Part shown: in pieces, positions 33,574-42,540 of the stretch
How the letters are laid out: every line of letters starts with the position of its first letter
How positions within the stretch are numbered: position 1 is the first letter of the stretch
DNA from: Firmicutes bacterium CAG:110
Lineage (GTDB): Bacteria; Bacillota; Clostridia; Oscillospirales; Oscillospiraceae
DNA: 45,600 nucleotides
Reading direction: 5' to 3'
Assembly (NCBI GenBank): GCA_000434635.1
Contig: HF988135.1
Coordinates: forward strand, 26,448 to 72,047
Position numbers and translations under genes: made by a program
Notes under the pieces: model-generated
What the model saw: the letters and a program-made list of their open reading frames with translations, nothing else
Told to the model about the DNA's origin: nothing
Databases searched by the model: none

Positions 33574-34618
33574 GCTCCGTCACCTTCTCTTTTTCAGCAG
33601 CCAGCCGCTGTAAATTCTCTTCCAGCTCCCCGGTAATGTCCGACGCGGCCACATCTGCCGCCTGCTTTACCGCGTTGCGGAACGCCAGCACGTCGGAAGC
33701 GCCGTGGGCCTTGATGACCGGCTTGCGGATGCCAAGGAACGGCGTGCCGCCAATCTCCCGGTAGTCCAGCATCTTCATCAGGTCTTTGACCCCGGAGGCG
33801 CACAGAAGATAGCCCAGCTTGCTGAGCAGGTTTTTCTTGAACATTCTCTTCATCAGGCTGCCCATGAACATGGCAGTGCCCTCGATGGTTTTGAGAAGCA
33901 CGTTGCCGTTGAAGCCGTCGCAGACCACAACGTCCACCGCGCCCAAAGGCACGTCCCGGGCTTCCACATTGCCGACAAAGTTGGCAAGCCCCTTCTCCCC
34001 CGCGTCTTTCAGCAGCGCGTAGGCTTCCTTCTGCAAAGCGGTACCCTTACTGTCCTCGGTGCCGATGTTCAGAAGGCCGACTTTGGGATTCTCGATGCCC
34101 AGCTGCTTCTTCGCGTAGACAGAGCCGACCAGACCGAATTGCAGCAGGAATTCCGGCGTACACTCGGCATTCGCACCGCAGTCCACGATCACGGTCTTTC
34201 CCCCTGCCTTGTTGGGCATGGCGGGGCCCATGGCGGCACGGCGGATTCCCTTGACCCGCTTGACCAGCAGCGTCGCGCCGGTGAGCAGTGCGCCGGTGGA
34301 ACCGGCGGAGACGAAGGCGTCGCCCAGCCCGTCCGCCAGCATCTTCAGGCCGATCACCATGGAAGAATTCTTCCGCTTGTGGATGATGGATGCGGGATCG
34401 TCATGCATGTCCACCACATCGTCGGCATTGGAGATTTCCATGCCTTCCGGCAGGTTGTCAATGCCGTGCTTCTTGAGGACCGCAAGGATATCCTCTCCCC
34501 GGCCTACCAGCACGATCTCGATACCGTAGGTCTTTGCCGCTTCCACAGCGCCTAAAACGGGAGCCTCGGGGGCATTGTCGCCGCCCATCGCGTCAAGAAT
34601 GATCTTCAACCGTTTCAC
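33566..34618 (-). CDS. plsX: Phosphate acyltransferase PlsX
   Basis: PlsX makes acyl-phosphate from acyl-ACP, the first step of phospholipid synthesis in Gram-positive bacteria, for use by PlsY. The 350-residue protein begins KIILDAMGGDNAPEAPVLGA, the family signature, and has FVSAGSTGALLTGATL and DCGANAECTPEFL as active-site regions. The start codon is GTG (34616-34618), 9 bases after the trmFO stop. The ribosome site there is poor, which may keep translation coupled to the upstream gene. It overlaps rnc by 8 bases. Confidence 0.97.
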   Translation of the reverse strand: MKRLKIILDAMGGDNAPEAPVLGAVEAAKTYGIEIVLVGRGEDILAVLKKHGIDNLPEGMEISNADDVVDMHDDPASIIHKRKNSSMVIGLKMLADGLGDAFVSAGSTGALLTGATLLVKRVKGIRRAAMGPAMPNKAGGKTVIVDCGANAECTPEFLLQFGLVGSVYAKKQLGIENPKVGLLNIGTEDSKGTALQKEAYALLKDAGEKGLANFVGNVEARDVPLGAVDVVVCDGFNGNVLLKTIEGTAMFMGSLMKRMFKKNLLSKLGYLLCASGVKDLMKMLDYREIGGTPFLGIRKPVIKAHGASDVLAFRNAVKQAADVAASDITGELEENLQRLAAEKEKVTEHD

Positions 34619-34627
34619 CTCTTTCTT

Positions 34628-35932
34628 TCAGATACCCTTCGCCACCAGCCTATCGATCACGTCCAGCGACCGCGCGGCAATGGCGAGATTTTTTTCTGCC
34701 TTCTTACGGATGCGCTTTTCCAGCGGTGCGATGATGCTGAAATTGATATTCATGGGCTGGAAATTCTCAATGCTTTCGTCGCTGACGTACCGCCCCAGCG
34801 CGCCGATGGCGGTCTCCTTGGGGAAGTCGGGCAGCTCCCGTCCCTGTACCTTCGCCGCCATGGCCACCGCCGCCAGATACCCGGAGGCCGTGGATTCCAC
34901 GTACCCCTCCACGCCGGTCATCTGCCCGGCAAAAGCCACCAGCGGGTTTCGGCGGTCTGCGTAATACTTATCCAGCAGCTTGGGGCTTTGCAGGAAGGTA
35001 TTCTGGTGCATCACACCGTAGCGGACAAATTCCGCGTTTTCCAGACCGGGTATCATGGAGAATACCCGCTTCTGCTCGCCGAATTTCAGGTGGGTCTGGA
35101 AGCCCACCAGATTGTACACGCTTTTTGCCGCGTTGTCCTGCCGCAGCTGCACCACGGCGTAAGGCTCATGGCCGGTGGCAGGATTTCTCAGCCCCACGGG
35201 CTTCATGGGGCCGTAGCGCAGGGTATCCACGCCTCGCCGCGCCATGACCTCCACGGGCATACAGCCCTCAAAGACGTTCTTGTCCTCAAAGCCATGCACC
35301 GGGGCTTCCTCGGCGTTTACCAACTCCCGGACGAAGGCTTCGTACTGCTCTTTGTTCATGGCGCAGTTGATGTAATCGGGCGTCCCCCGGTCGTACCGGG
35401 ACTGCCACCACGCGAGATTCATGTCGATGGACTCCGCCGAAACCAGCGGCGCCGCTGCGTCAAAAAAGTGCAGATACCCGGTCTCCCCGAAGTAATGCCC
35501 GATGGCCTCGCTCAAAGCATCGGAAGTCAGCGGCCCTGTAGCCACGATCACCGGCCCCTCGGGGACTTCGGTGATTTCTTCGGAAATCACCGTGATATTG
35601 GGGTGATTCCGGATTTTCTCCGTAACCATCCGGGAAAAGCCGCCCCGGTCTACAGCCAGACAGCCGCCCGCCTCCACCCGGGTAGCATCGGCGCAGGTGA
35701 GGATCAGGCTGCCGCAGCGGCGCAGCTCCTCCTTGAGAAGCCCCACGGCGTTTTCCAGCCGGTCGCCCCGCAGGGAATTGGAGCAGACAAGCTCGGCAAA
35801 ATCCTCGCTGTGGTGGGCGGGGGTCATCTTTTTGGGCTTCATTTCGTAAAGCGCCACTTCGATGCCCCGGTTTGCCAGCTGCCATGCCGCTTCGCTTCCG
35901 GCCAGCCCCGCGCCGATGACTTTTACCTTCAT
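34628..35932 (-). CDS. trmFO: Methylenetetrahydrofolate-tRNA-(uracil-5-)-methyltransferase TrmFO
   Basis: TrmFO makes ribothymidine at position 54 of tRNA using methylenetetrahydrofolate and FADH2, the Firmicute route instead of SAM-dependent TrmA. The 434-residue protein starts with the FAD-binding VIGAGLAGSEAAWQLA and has ELVCSNSLRGD, where Cys50 is the family catalytic cysteine. PLVSAESIDMN and GQMTGVEGYVESTASGYLA are further family segments. It overlaps topA by 4 bases; topA-trmFO adjacency is common in Firmicutes. Confidence 0.97.
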   Translation of the reverse strand: MKVKVIGAGLAGSEAAWQLANRGIEVALYEMKPKKMTPAHHSEDFAELVCSNSLRGDRLENAVGLLKEELRRCGSLILTCADATRVEAGGCLAVDRGGFSRMVTEKIRNHPNITVISEEITEVPEGPVIVATGPLTSDALSEAIGHYFGETGYLHFFDAAAPLVSAESIDMNLAWWQSRYDRGTPDYINCAMNKEQYEAFVRELVNAEEAPVHGFEDKNVFEGCMPVEVMARRGVDTLRYGPMKPVGLRNPATGHEPYAVVQLRQDNAAKSVYNLVGFQTHLKFGEQKRVFSMIPGLENAEFVRYGVMHQNTFLQSPKLLDKYYADRRNPLVAFAGQMTGVEGYVESTASGYLAAVAMAAKVQGRELPDFPKETAIGALGRYVSDESIENFQPMNINFSIIAPLEKRIRKKAEKNLAIAARSLDVIDRLVAKGI

Positions 35933-38244
35933 GCCTTGCTCTCCTTCTTAGAGGATGTTTTCGTCGTCTTCTTCGTTGTGGTCTTGGCGGCGGTCTTCTT
36001 CACCGCAGTCTTTTTCGCCGCAGTTTTCTTTGCTGCCGTCTTCTTTGCCGGGGCTTTTGCCGTCGTTTTCTTTGCCGCCGTCTTCTTCTCGGCAGACTTT
36101 TCCTCCGGGGTGGCCTCCCCGTCCTCGGCGGTCTTCTTTTTATAGTAGCCCCGCTGGTCCTCCGGGAGGAAACGGGAGCATTTCTCGTTGATGCAGAAGG
36201 GCTTCATGCGCCCCTTGCCGGATTTCTTGAACAGGGTCTGACCGCACTCCGGGCAATCCTCAGCGGTGGGAACGTCCCATGTCATGAAGCCGCACTCCGC
36301 GCCCCGCTCGCAGGCGTAGTAGGCGTAGCCCTTCTTAGACTTGCGCTTGAGCAAGCCGCTGCCGCACTTGGGGCAGCGCCCCGGCATCCGCTCCACGAGG
36401 GGTTTGGTGTTCTTGCATTCCGGGTAGCCCGGGCAGGCCAGAAATTTTCCGAACCGGCCGGTTTTCACCACCATTTTCCGTCCGCACAGCTCGCAGACCT
36501 CGTCGGTCTCCTCCTCCGGCACCTTCAGATGAACGCCCTCCAGCGCCGTCTCCGCGTCAGACAGCTCCTTGCTGAAATCCTTGTAGAAATCCGCCAGCAA
36601 GTCCTTCCAGTTCTGCTTGCCCGTCTCCACATCGTCCAGACGGGACTCCATATTGGCGGTAAACTCCACATCGATGATATCGGTGAAGCGCTCCACCATC
36701 AGCCCGGTGACGATCTCGCCCAGGGGCGTGGGGGCAAGGCGCTTGTCCTGCTTGACTACGTACTCCCGGTCTTCAATGGTGGACACGGTGGCAGCGTAGG
36801 TGGAAGGACGTCCGACGCCCTTTTCCTCCATGGCCTTAACCAGCGTCGCCTCGGTATACCGGGCGGGGGGCTGGGTAAAATGCTGCTCCTTCTGGATGTT
36901 GGAGGGGTGCGTCTTCTCCCCCACCGCCAGATCCGGCAGCGGAGAGCCGACGGCCTCCTGCTCATCATCCCGTCCTTCTTCGTAAACGGCAATGAAGCCG
37001 GCGAAGCGCAGGCTCTGGTGGCTGGCGCGGAACACATGCCCGGCGCACATGGTGTCGATGGACACGGTGTCATAAACGGCGCAGGCCATCTGCGTCGCGA
37101 GGAAACGGCTCCAGATCAGCTTGTAGAGCTTATACTGATCGGGGGTCAGACTGGTACGCACCCGTTCCGGCTCCAGTTCCACATGGGACGGCCGGATGGC
37201 TTCGTGGGCGTCCTGCGCCCCTGCCTTGGTCTTGAACACATGGTGCTGGCCGTAATAATACTCATTTCCGTAGCGGCTGCGGATAAACCCGGCGGCAGCG
37301 TCCATGGCCTCGTCGGAAAGCCGCAGAGAGTCGGTACGCATGTAGGTAATTAAACCGGTGGTACCTTCCCCTGCCACGTCCACGCCTTCATACAGCTGCT
37401 GGGCGACCATCATGGTCTTTTTCGGCGTGAAGCCCAGCTTCCGGGACGCCTCCTGCTGCAAAGTGGAGGTGGTGAAGGGCGGCGCGGAATAGCGCTTTTT
37501 CTCCGCTTTTTTGACGTTGGTAACGTCGAATTCCTTCCCGTCAATGTCGCCGATCACGGCAAGGGTATCAGCCTCATTCTCCAGCTCCCGCTTCTTTTCC
37601 TCGCCCCAGTAGTGGGCGACAAAGGCGCCGGGCTTGCCCATACGGTTCAATGTCACGTCCAGCGTCCAGTATTCCTTTGGCTGGAACGCGCGAATTTCGT
37701 TTTCCCGGTCAACCACCAGTCGGGTGGCGACGGACTGAACGCGGCCTGCGGACAGACCCCGCCGTATCTTCTTCCACAGCAGCGGGGAAAGCTCATAGCC
37801 CACGATCCTGTCCAGAATACGCCGCGCCTGCTGGGCGTCAACCAGATCATAGTCGATATCCCGGGGGTGGCGGATGGACTCCTTGACCACCTTCTGGGTG
37901 ATCTCGTTAAAGGTCACACGCTGCGCCTTCCCGTCGGGGAGGTTCAGCAGCTCTTTCAAATGCCACGAAATGGCCTCGCCCTCCCGGTCAGGGTCGGTTG
38001 CAAGGTACACGGTTTTCGCCTTTTCCGCATCGGTTTTCAGTTCCTTGATCAGGGATTCCTTGCCCCGGACGGGGATATAATGGGGCGTGAAATCATGCTC
38101 CAAGTCCACGCCCATGGTGCTTTTCGGCAGATCCCGGAGATGCCCCATGCTGGCCTTGACAACGTAATCGTCTCCTAAATATTTGCCAATGGTCTTTGCC
38201 TTGGAGGGGGACTCCACAATCACCAGATTTTCAGGTTTGCCCAT
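35929..38244 (-). CDS. topA: DNA topoisomerase I with lysine-rich C-terminal tail
   Basis: Type IA topoisomerase relaxes negative supercoils through a tyrosine-DNA link. The 771-residue protein has the Toprim domain (LVIVESPSKAKTIGKYLG at 7-24 and DPDREGEAISWHL at 84-96) and the catalytic Tyr301 in GLITYMRTDSLRL. Three C-terminal zinc ribbons with CxxC pairs begin CELCG, CPKCG and CPECG. After the last ribbon about 55 residues are almost only Lys, Ala and Thr in AAKKT-like repeats (DNA 35932-36100), resembling a histone H1 tail. Related tails occur in actinobacterial TopA, where they promote processivity. The start has GGAG about 11 bases upstream. Confidence 0.97.
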   Translation of the reverse strand: MGKPENLVIVESPSKAKTIGKYLGDDYVVKASMGHLRDLPKSTMGVDLEHDFTPHYIPVRGKESLIKELKTDAEKAKTVYLATDPDREGEAISWHLKELLNLPDGKAQRVTFNEITQKVVKESIRHPRDIDYDLVDAQQARRILDRIVGYELSPLLWKKIRRGLSAGRVQSVATRLVVDRENEIRAFQPKEYWTLDVTLNRMGKPGAFVAHYWGEEKKRELENEADTLAVIGDIDGKEFDVTNVKKAEKKRYSAPPFTTSTLQQEASRKLGFTPKKTMMVAQQLYEGVDVAGEGTTGLITYMRTDSLRLSDEAMDAAAGFIRSRYGNEYYYGQHHVFKTKAGAQDAHEAIRPSHVELEPERVRTSLTPDQYKLYKLIWSRFLATQMACAVYDTVSIDTMCAGHVFRASHQSLRFAGFIAVYEEGRDDEQEAVGSPLPDLAVGEKTHPSNIQKEQHFTQPPARYTEATLVKAMEEKGVGRPSTYAATVSTIEDREYVVKQDKRLAPTPLGEIVTGLMVERFTDIIDVEFTANMESRLDDVETGKQNWKDLLADFYKDFSKELSDAETALEGVHLKVPEEETDEVCELCGRKMVVKTGRFGKFLACPGYPECKNTKPLVERMPGRCPKCGSGLLKRKSKKGYAYYACERGAECGFMTWDVPTAEDCPECGQTLFKKSGKGRMKPFCINEKCSRFLPEDQRGYYKKKTAEDGEATPEEKSAEKKTAAKKTTAKAPAKKTAAKKTAAKKTAVKKTAAKTTTKKTTKTSSKKESKA

Positions 38245-38293
38245 GAATGAAAATTCTCCGTTTCGTTACTTCAGATTCAGCGGTTACGTCTCT

Positions 38294-39553
38294 CTATTTC
38301 CCGCTCAAAACAATGCGCTTGCCCGGCAGGCGCTTGATTATGCCCTTCAGTTCCAGCATGGTCAGGCTGGAAAGCAGCTTTCCGGTGGACAGGCCGGTTT
38401 CGGCGATCACATCGTCCACCAGCCGCTCGCCGCCGCTCAGGGCGTCCACAATGGTCTGCTCCTCCGGCGACAGCTTCGGCCTGACCGAGCCTACGTCACT
38501 ATAAGGCGCGCAAGGCGTCTTGTCAATGCCCTGATGGGCTAAATCTTTTTTAAGATTCTCATTTTTCCGGGGAAGACGCAGTTTCTGCGCCACTTTCAGC
38601 AGCGGTTTTTCCGCTTCCGCAGCCTTGTGCACCTCGTCCGGATAGGCCGTCTGGTGGGCGGGCGCATCTTCCTTCCGAATCTTATCCGGAAAGAGGGCTT
38701 CATATTCGCTCAGAATGTCCCAGCCGGAGGAAACCATGATCGCCCCGTCCCGCAGAAGCCGGTTGCTCCCCACAAAGGACGGCTGGTCGATGTTTCCCGG
38801 CACCGCGAACACGTCCCGCCCCTGCTCGGCGGCTAAGCGGGCGGTGATCAGCGCGCCGCTTTTCTCCGGCGCTTCCACCACCAGCACCCCGCAGCTCAGG
38901 CCGCTGATGATACGGTTCCGCTTGGGAAACGTCCATTTTGCCGGCGGCGTCCCCGGCGCGAACTCGCTGAGAATGCAGCCGTATTCCTCCGTGTCCCGGA
39001 ACAGCGCCCGGTTGGAAACGGGATAGACGATATCCGCGCCGCACCCCAGCACACCCACCGCAGGCGCGCCTGCGGTCAGCGCTCCGGACATGGCCATGCC
39101 GTCGATGCCGTAGGCCATTCCGGATACCACAATGCCGCCGCAGCGAGCAATCTGATAGCCCATGCGCTTGGCGGTGGTCAGGCCGTAGGCCGACGCCTTC
39201 CGGGTGCCGACCACGCCGATCACCGGGCTTCCGTCAAAATCCGGCAGCCGCCCCTTATAATACAGCACAACGGGCGGGTCGGCAATATTTTTGAGCCGTG
39301 CGGGATAAGCCGCATCCTGACAGGTCAGGATGTGGAGCTTTTCCCGGCCACAGGCTTCCAGAATTTCCTCCGCGGAGGTCAGATTTTTCTCCCGAAGGGC
39401 AGTCTTTGCCTCCTCGCTGAGACCGATGGCGTCAAACGCCCCGTCGTCGGCGAAGTAAATGTCCTCAGGATCCCGAAAATGCTGCAACAGTGCCATTTTG
39501 TCCCGGTCGTTCAGCCCGGGGCGATGGGCGAACCATATCCAGTGTACCAGCAT
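38294..39553 (-). CDS. dprA: DNA processing protein DprA
   Basis: DprA binds incoming single-stranded DNA and loads RecA in natural transformation. It is also kept in bacteria not known to be competent. The 419-residue protein has a helical SAM-like N-terminus (about 1-70) and the Rossmann core with VIGVVGTRKASAYG, VVSGMAYGIDGMA and PKRNRIISGLS. GALITARLAAEQGRDVFAVPG follows, and a winged-helix C-terminus (about 355-419, ETGLSTGKLLSSLTMLELKG). The ATG has an AGGTGA site 5-8 bases upstream. dprA-topA order is widespread in Firmicutes. Confidence 0.97.
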   Translation of the reverse strand: MLVHWIWFAHRPGLNDRDKMALLQHFRDPEDIYFADDGAFDAIGLSEEAKTALREKNLTSAEEILEACGREKLHILTCQDAAYPARLKNIADPPVVLYYKGRLPDFDGSPVIGVVGTRKASAYGLTTAKRMGYQIARCGGIVVSGMAYGIDGMAMSGALTAGAPAVGVLGCGADIVYPVSNRALFRDTEEYGCILSEFAPGTPPAKWTFPKRNRIISGLSCGVLVVEAPEKSGALITARLAAEQGRDVFAVPGNIDQPSFVGSNRLLRDGAIMVSSGWDILSEYEALFPDKIRKEDAPAHQTAYPDEVHKAAEAEKPLLKVAQKLRLPRKNENLKKDLAHQGIDKTPCAPYSDVGSVRPKLSPEEQTIVDALSGGERLVDDVIAETGLSTGKLLSSLTMLELKGIIKRLPGKRIVLSGK

Positions 39554-39589
39554 TTTCTCACCTGTTTCTCTCTATATTATGCCGTTTCT

Positions 39590-40339
39590 CTATTGCTTCA
39601 TCTGCCACATGACGATGGCCGCCGCCACCGCCGCGTTCAGGGACTCACAGCGCTTATTCATGGGGATGATAAGCTCCCCGTCGGTGCTTTCCAGAATTTC
39701 CCGGCGCACGCCCTGCCCTTCGCTGCCAATGACCACCGCCATGCCGCGAAGGTCAGCATTGCGCAAATCCTTCGCCCGCTGACTCAGTGCCGTCACGGCC
39801 ACAGGAATTCCGGCAACCCCGCAGGCGGCCTTTACCTCCGCCCAGTCCGCTTTCACCGGCTGGGTGCGGAACACCGCGCCCATGCTGGCGCGTACCGTCT
39901 TGGGGCTGTAGGGGTCGGCGCAGCCTTCCAGCAGCGTCACAGGAATGTCCAGCGCGTCCGCCGTGCGCAGAATGGTTCCAAGGTTTCCCGGGTCCTGAAT
40001 GCCGTCCAGCAGCAGGCAGCCGGGTGTCGGCGCATATGTCTTCTTTTCCGGCAGGCGGCACAGAAACAGCGCCCCCTGCGGGCTTTCCATGGGGGAAATG
40101 GATGCCATCACGTCCTCCGGCACACGGAAAAGCCGCACCGATTCCGGCACGTCTGCGTGAACGCCGTCGGATAAGATCACCGTGTCCAGTCCCGGATACC
40201 AGCGGACGGCCTCTCCCAGAAGCTTGACCCCGTCGGCAGCGAACAGCCCCGCTTCCTCCCTGGCCTTCCGGGAAGAAAGCAGCTTTTTCACCTGTTGCAA
40301 CAGGGGATTTTTCCGGGAGGTGATTCTCTGCTCCGTCAC
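39590..40339 (-). CDS. TrmH/SpoU family RNA 2'-O-methyltransferase
   Basis: The 249-residue protein is a SPOUT-fold methyltransferase using SAM to methylate ribose 2'-OH in rRNA or tRNA. The three motifs are present: LLDGIQDPGNLGTILRTAD, VIGSEGQGVRREI and LIIPMNKRCESLNAAVAAAI. The N-terminal part (ITSRKNPLLQQVKKLLSSRKARE) is the substrate-binding domain of the RlmB/TsnR-like branch. It starts with GTG (40337-40339), overlapping ktrA by 4 bases. Exact target base cannot be assigned. Confidence 0.93.
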   Translation of the reverse strand: MTEQRITSRKNPLLQQVKKLLSSRKAREEAGLFAADGVKLLGEAVRWYPGLDTVILSDGVHADVPESVRLFRVPEDVMASISPMESPQGALFLCRLPEKKTYAPTPGCLLLDGIQDPGNLGTILRTADALDIPVTLLEGCADPYSPKTVRASMGAVFRTQPVKADWAEVKAACGVAGIPVAVTALSQRAKDLRNADLRGMAVVIGSEGQGVRREILESTDGELIIPMNKRCESLNAAVAAAIVMWQMKQ

Positions 40340-40983
40340 AGCTTCTGCACCCTGCTGAGGGCGTAATTGTCCCCCAGAACCACCATCACGTCCCCCTCCT
40401 GAATCCGATAATCCGCGGCGGGGGAAACGTTGGTCTTGTCCCCGTTTTCCACGGCGATGATGTTCACACCCAGCTTCGCCCGGACGTTCAGTTCATTGAT
40501 GCACTTGCCGATCCAGCTCTTGGGGGCGGGAACCTCCAGAATTCCGTAGTCCTGGGAAAGCTCGATGTAATCCAGCACATTGTGGGAATACATGCTTCTC
40601 GCCAGCCGCTGGGCGTGTTCCTGCTCCGGAATGACCACCCGGTCGGCACCCAGCTTTTCCAGAACCAGCCGGTGGGTCTCGTCGTGGGCTTTGCAGACGA
40701 TGTAGGGCGCGCCCAGCTCCTTTAAGTTCATGGTGATCAGCACGGAGGCCGCAAGATCGTCGCCGATGGCAATGACCGCGCAGTCAAAATTCCGCACGCC
40801 CAGCGCCCGCAGGACTTCCTTGTCCCGGGCGTCGCCCACCACCGCGTGGGTGACGTCGTTGGCAAGCTGCTGCACAAGGTCGTTGTGCACGTCCATGGCC
40901 AGCACCTCCGCCCCCAGCGTGCACAGCTGCCGCGCCAGAGAGCCGCCGAAACGGCCGAGACCGATGACAATGTAAGACTTCAT
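40336..40983 (-). CDS. ktrA: Potassium channel regulatory subunit KtrA/TrkA
   Basis: The 215-residue cytoplasmic protein has an RCK N domain with YIVIGLGRFGGSLA (GLGRFG 8-13) and the Asp in AMDVHN for nucleotide binding. A TrkA-C domain from about 140 (AKLGVNIIAVENGDK) binds c-di-AMP in several Firmicute KtrA proteins. It gates the KtrB channel in response to ATP/ADP. An AAGGAG site lies 6 bases upstream; the ktrB stop is 10 bases away. Length is typical. Confidence 0.95.
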   Translation of the reverse strand: MKSYIVIGLGRFGGSLARQLCTLGAEVLAMDVHNDLVQQLANDVTHAVVGDARDKEVLRALGVRNFDCAVIAIGDDLAASVLITMNLKELGAPYIVCKAHDETHRLVLEKLGADRVVIPEQEHAQRLARSMYSHNVLDYIELSQDYGILEVPAPKSWIGKCINELNVRAKLGVNIIAVENGDKTNVSPAADYRIQEGDVMVVLGDNYALSRVQKL

Positions 40984-40993
40984 ATTCTTCTCC

Positions 40994-42373
40994 TTATCCG
41001 ATCAGCAAATTGGTTTCCGCATAGCGGAACCGCTCCTCCGCCCGGTTTCCCGCCAGGAAGCCCAGGCTGATGGTCAGCACGCCGACCCGTCCGAAATACA
41101 TATAAATAATGATCAGAATCTGCGCCGGGATACTTAAGGAAGCCGTACCGCCCGCGCTTAATCCCACGGTCGCCAACGCCGAAACCGCCTCATACACGGC
41201 GTCCGTAAAGTCCATGGGCGACGTGGCGCTGATGAAAATGCCGCCGAAAACGGCCAGTGCCAGCACGATAAAGGCAATGATCATGGCGTTCTGGGTCTGC
41301 TCGTCGGGGATCGTCCGCTTGAAGGCGCAGACCGTGCTTTTCCCTCTGGCTCTCGCCCAGATGGTCAGCACCAGCACCAGAAACGTCACGGTCTTGATGC
41401 CGCCGGCGGTGGAGCCGGAGGAGCCGCCGATGAACATCAGCACGCTGGAAAAGGCCTTGCCGCTTTCCGTAAGCTTTGCCTGATCAATCGCCGCAAACCC
41501 CGCGGTGCGCAGTGTAGCGGACTGGAAAAAGCCGTTGAGCAGCTTTTCGCCCACAGTCATGCCGCCCAGCGTCTCCGGGTTGTTCCATTCCAGCAGACAG
41601 GTTCCCGCCCAGCCGACGGCAAGCAGCGCCGCCGTGATCAGCAGTACCAGCTTGGTGTACACGCTGAACTTGCGCAAGGAGCGCTTCCGGGCAATGTTCT
41701 CCCACACCAGAAAGCCCAGGCCGCCGATGATGATCAGCGCCGACAGCGTCAGAAGCACAACGGGGTCTGCGTTAAATTCTATCAGGCTCTGCCCCGGGGC
41801 AATGGCGCCGAAAATGTCAAAGCCCGCATTGCAGAACGCGGAAACAGAGTGAAAAATGCCCCAGCGCAGCGCTCTTGTAAACCCATACTCCGGCCAGAAC
41901 CGAAGGGTCAGAATGATCGCCCCCACTGCCTCCACGGAAAAGCTTCCGGTAAGCACCAGCTTTTGCAGCCGCACCACGCCCTTGATATCGTTCACGCTCA
42001 GGGACTGGGCGATCATCAGCCGCTGCTGGAGGCCGATCTTCCTGCGCAGCAGAAAAATCAGCAGTGTCGCCACGGACATGAAGCCCAATCCGCCAATCTG
42101 AATCAGACACAGAATCACAATCTGGCCGAAACCGCTCCACTGGCTCCAGGTATCGTACAGCACCAGTCCCGTCACACAGGTGGCGGAGGTGGCCGTAAAC
42201 AGCGCCGGGCGCAGCCCGCAGGACACCCCGTTCCGGGACGCGGCGGGCAGAGTCAGCAGCAGCGCCCCCAGGAGAATGATCGCGGCAAACATCAGTGCAA
42301 CCATCTGCGTGGTAGCAATGTGCCTGGGTCGGTGCTTCATCCAGAAGACCACCAGCTTTCCCCGCAGAGACAT
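40994..42373 (-). CDS. ktrB: Potassium uptake channel subunit KtrB/TrkH
   Basis: The 459-residue membrane protein has four M1-P-M2 repeats. Each pore loop has the filter glycine: SATCVTGL, SAFCNAGF, TLRTAGF and SALATVGL. It forms the ion path, probably as a dimer on a ring of KtrA. The length and lack of extra N-terminal helices match KtrB more than TrkH. I chose the ATG at 42371-42373 because AAAGGAG lies 7-8 bases upstream; a longer reading would extend past the promoter. It opens the housekeeping operon. Confidence 0.95.
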   Translation of the reverse strand: MSLRGKLVVFWMKHRPRHIATTQMVALMFAAIILLGALLLTLPAASRNGVSCGLRPALFTATSATCVTGLVLYDTWSQWSGFGQIVILCLIQIGGLGFMSVATLLIFLLRRKIGLQQRLMIAQSLSVNDIKGVVRLQKLVLTGSFSVEAVGAIILTLRFWPEYGFTRALRWGIFHSVSAFCNAGFDIFGAIAPGQSLIEFNADPVVLLTLSALIIIGGLGFLVWENIARKRSLRKFSVYTKLVLLITAALLAVGWAGTCLLEWNNPETLGGMTVGEKLLNGFFQSATLRTAGFAAIDQAKLTESGKAFSSVLMFIGGSSGSTAGGIKTVTFLVLVLTIWARARGKSTVCAFKRTIPDEQTQNAMIIAFIVLALAVFGGIFISATSPMDFTDAVYEAVSALATVGLSAGGTASLSIPAQILIIIYMYFGRVGVLTISLGFLAGNRAEERFRYAETNLLIG

Positions 42374-42422
42374 ATTTGCGCTCCTTTCCGGCAGGCACAC
42401 CCCGCCATCATACGTTTTCTCT

Positions 42423-42450
42423 ATTATAGCAACTTTACATTCTTTTGCAA
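42423..42450 (-). promoter_or_regulatory. Promoter of the ktrB operon (extended -10)
   Basis: On the minus strand TATAAT (42423-42428) is preceded by TGC, an extended -10, with TTGCAA (42445-42450) 16 bases upstream as a weak -35. The start of transcription near 42416 gives a leader of about 43 bases, too short for a c-di-AMP riboswitch. It faces away from the ade promoter 33 bases off. Confidence 0.75.
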
Positions 42451-42482
42451 GTCTCAATTCATCCCAGCCGCAAAATAGGCAA

Positions 42483-42511
42483 TTTACATTTTCTCCCGGG
42501 TGTGCTATACT
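42483..42511 (+). promoter_or_regulatory. Sigma-A promoter of ade
   Basis: TTTACA (42483-42488) and TATACT (42506-42511) are separated by exactly 17 bases, and TGC just before the -10 makes it extended. Transcription would begin near 42518, leaving about 22 bases of leader with a GAAAGGGG ribosome site. There is no room for a purine riboswitch. Confidence 0.8.
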
Positions 42512-42540
42512 GGTCAAAAACTTGGAAAGGGGCAGATTTT

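Noticed and set aside
42374..42540. Purine riboswitch before ade or c-di-AMP riboswitch before ktrB
   Set aside because: Predicted leaders are only about 22 and 43 bases and contain no matching stems, so neither riboswitch fits.
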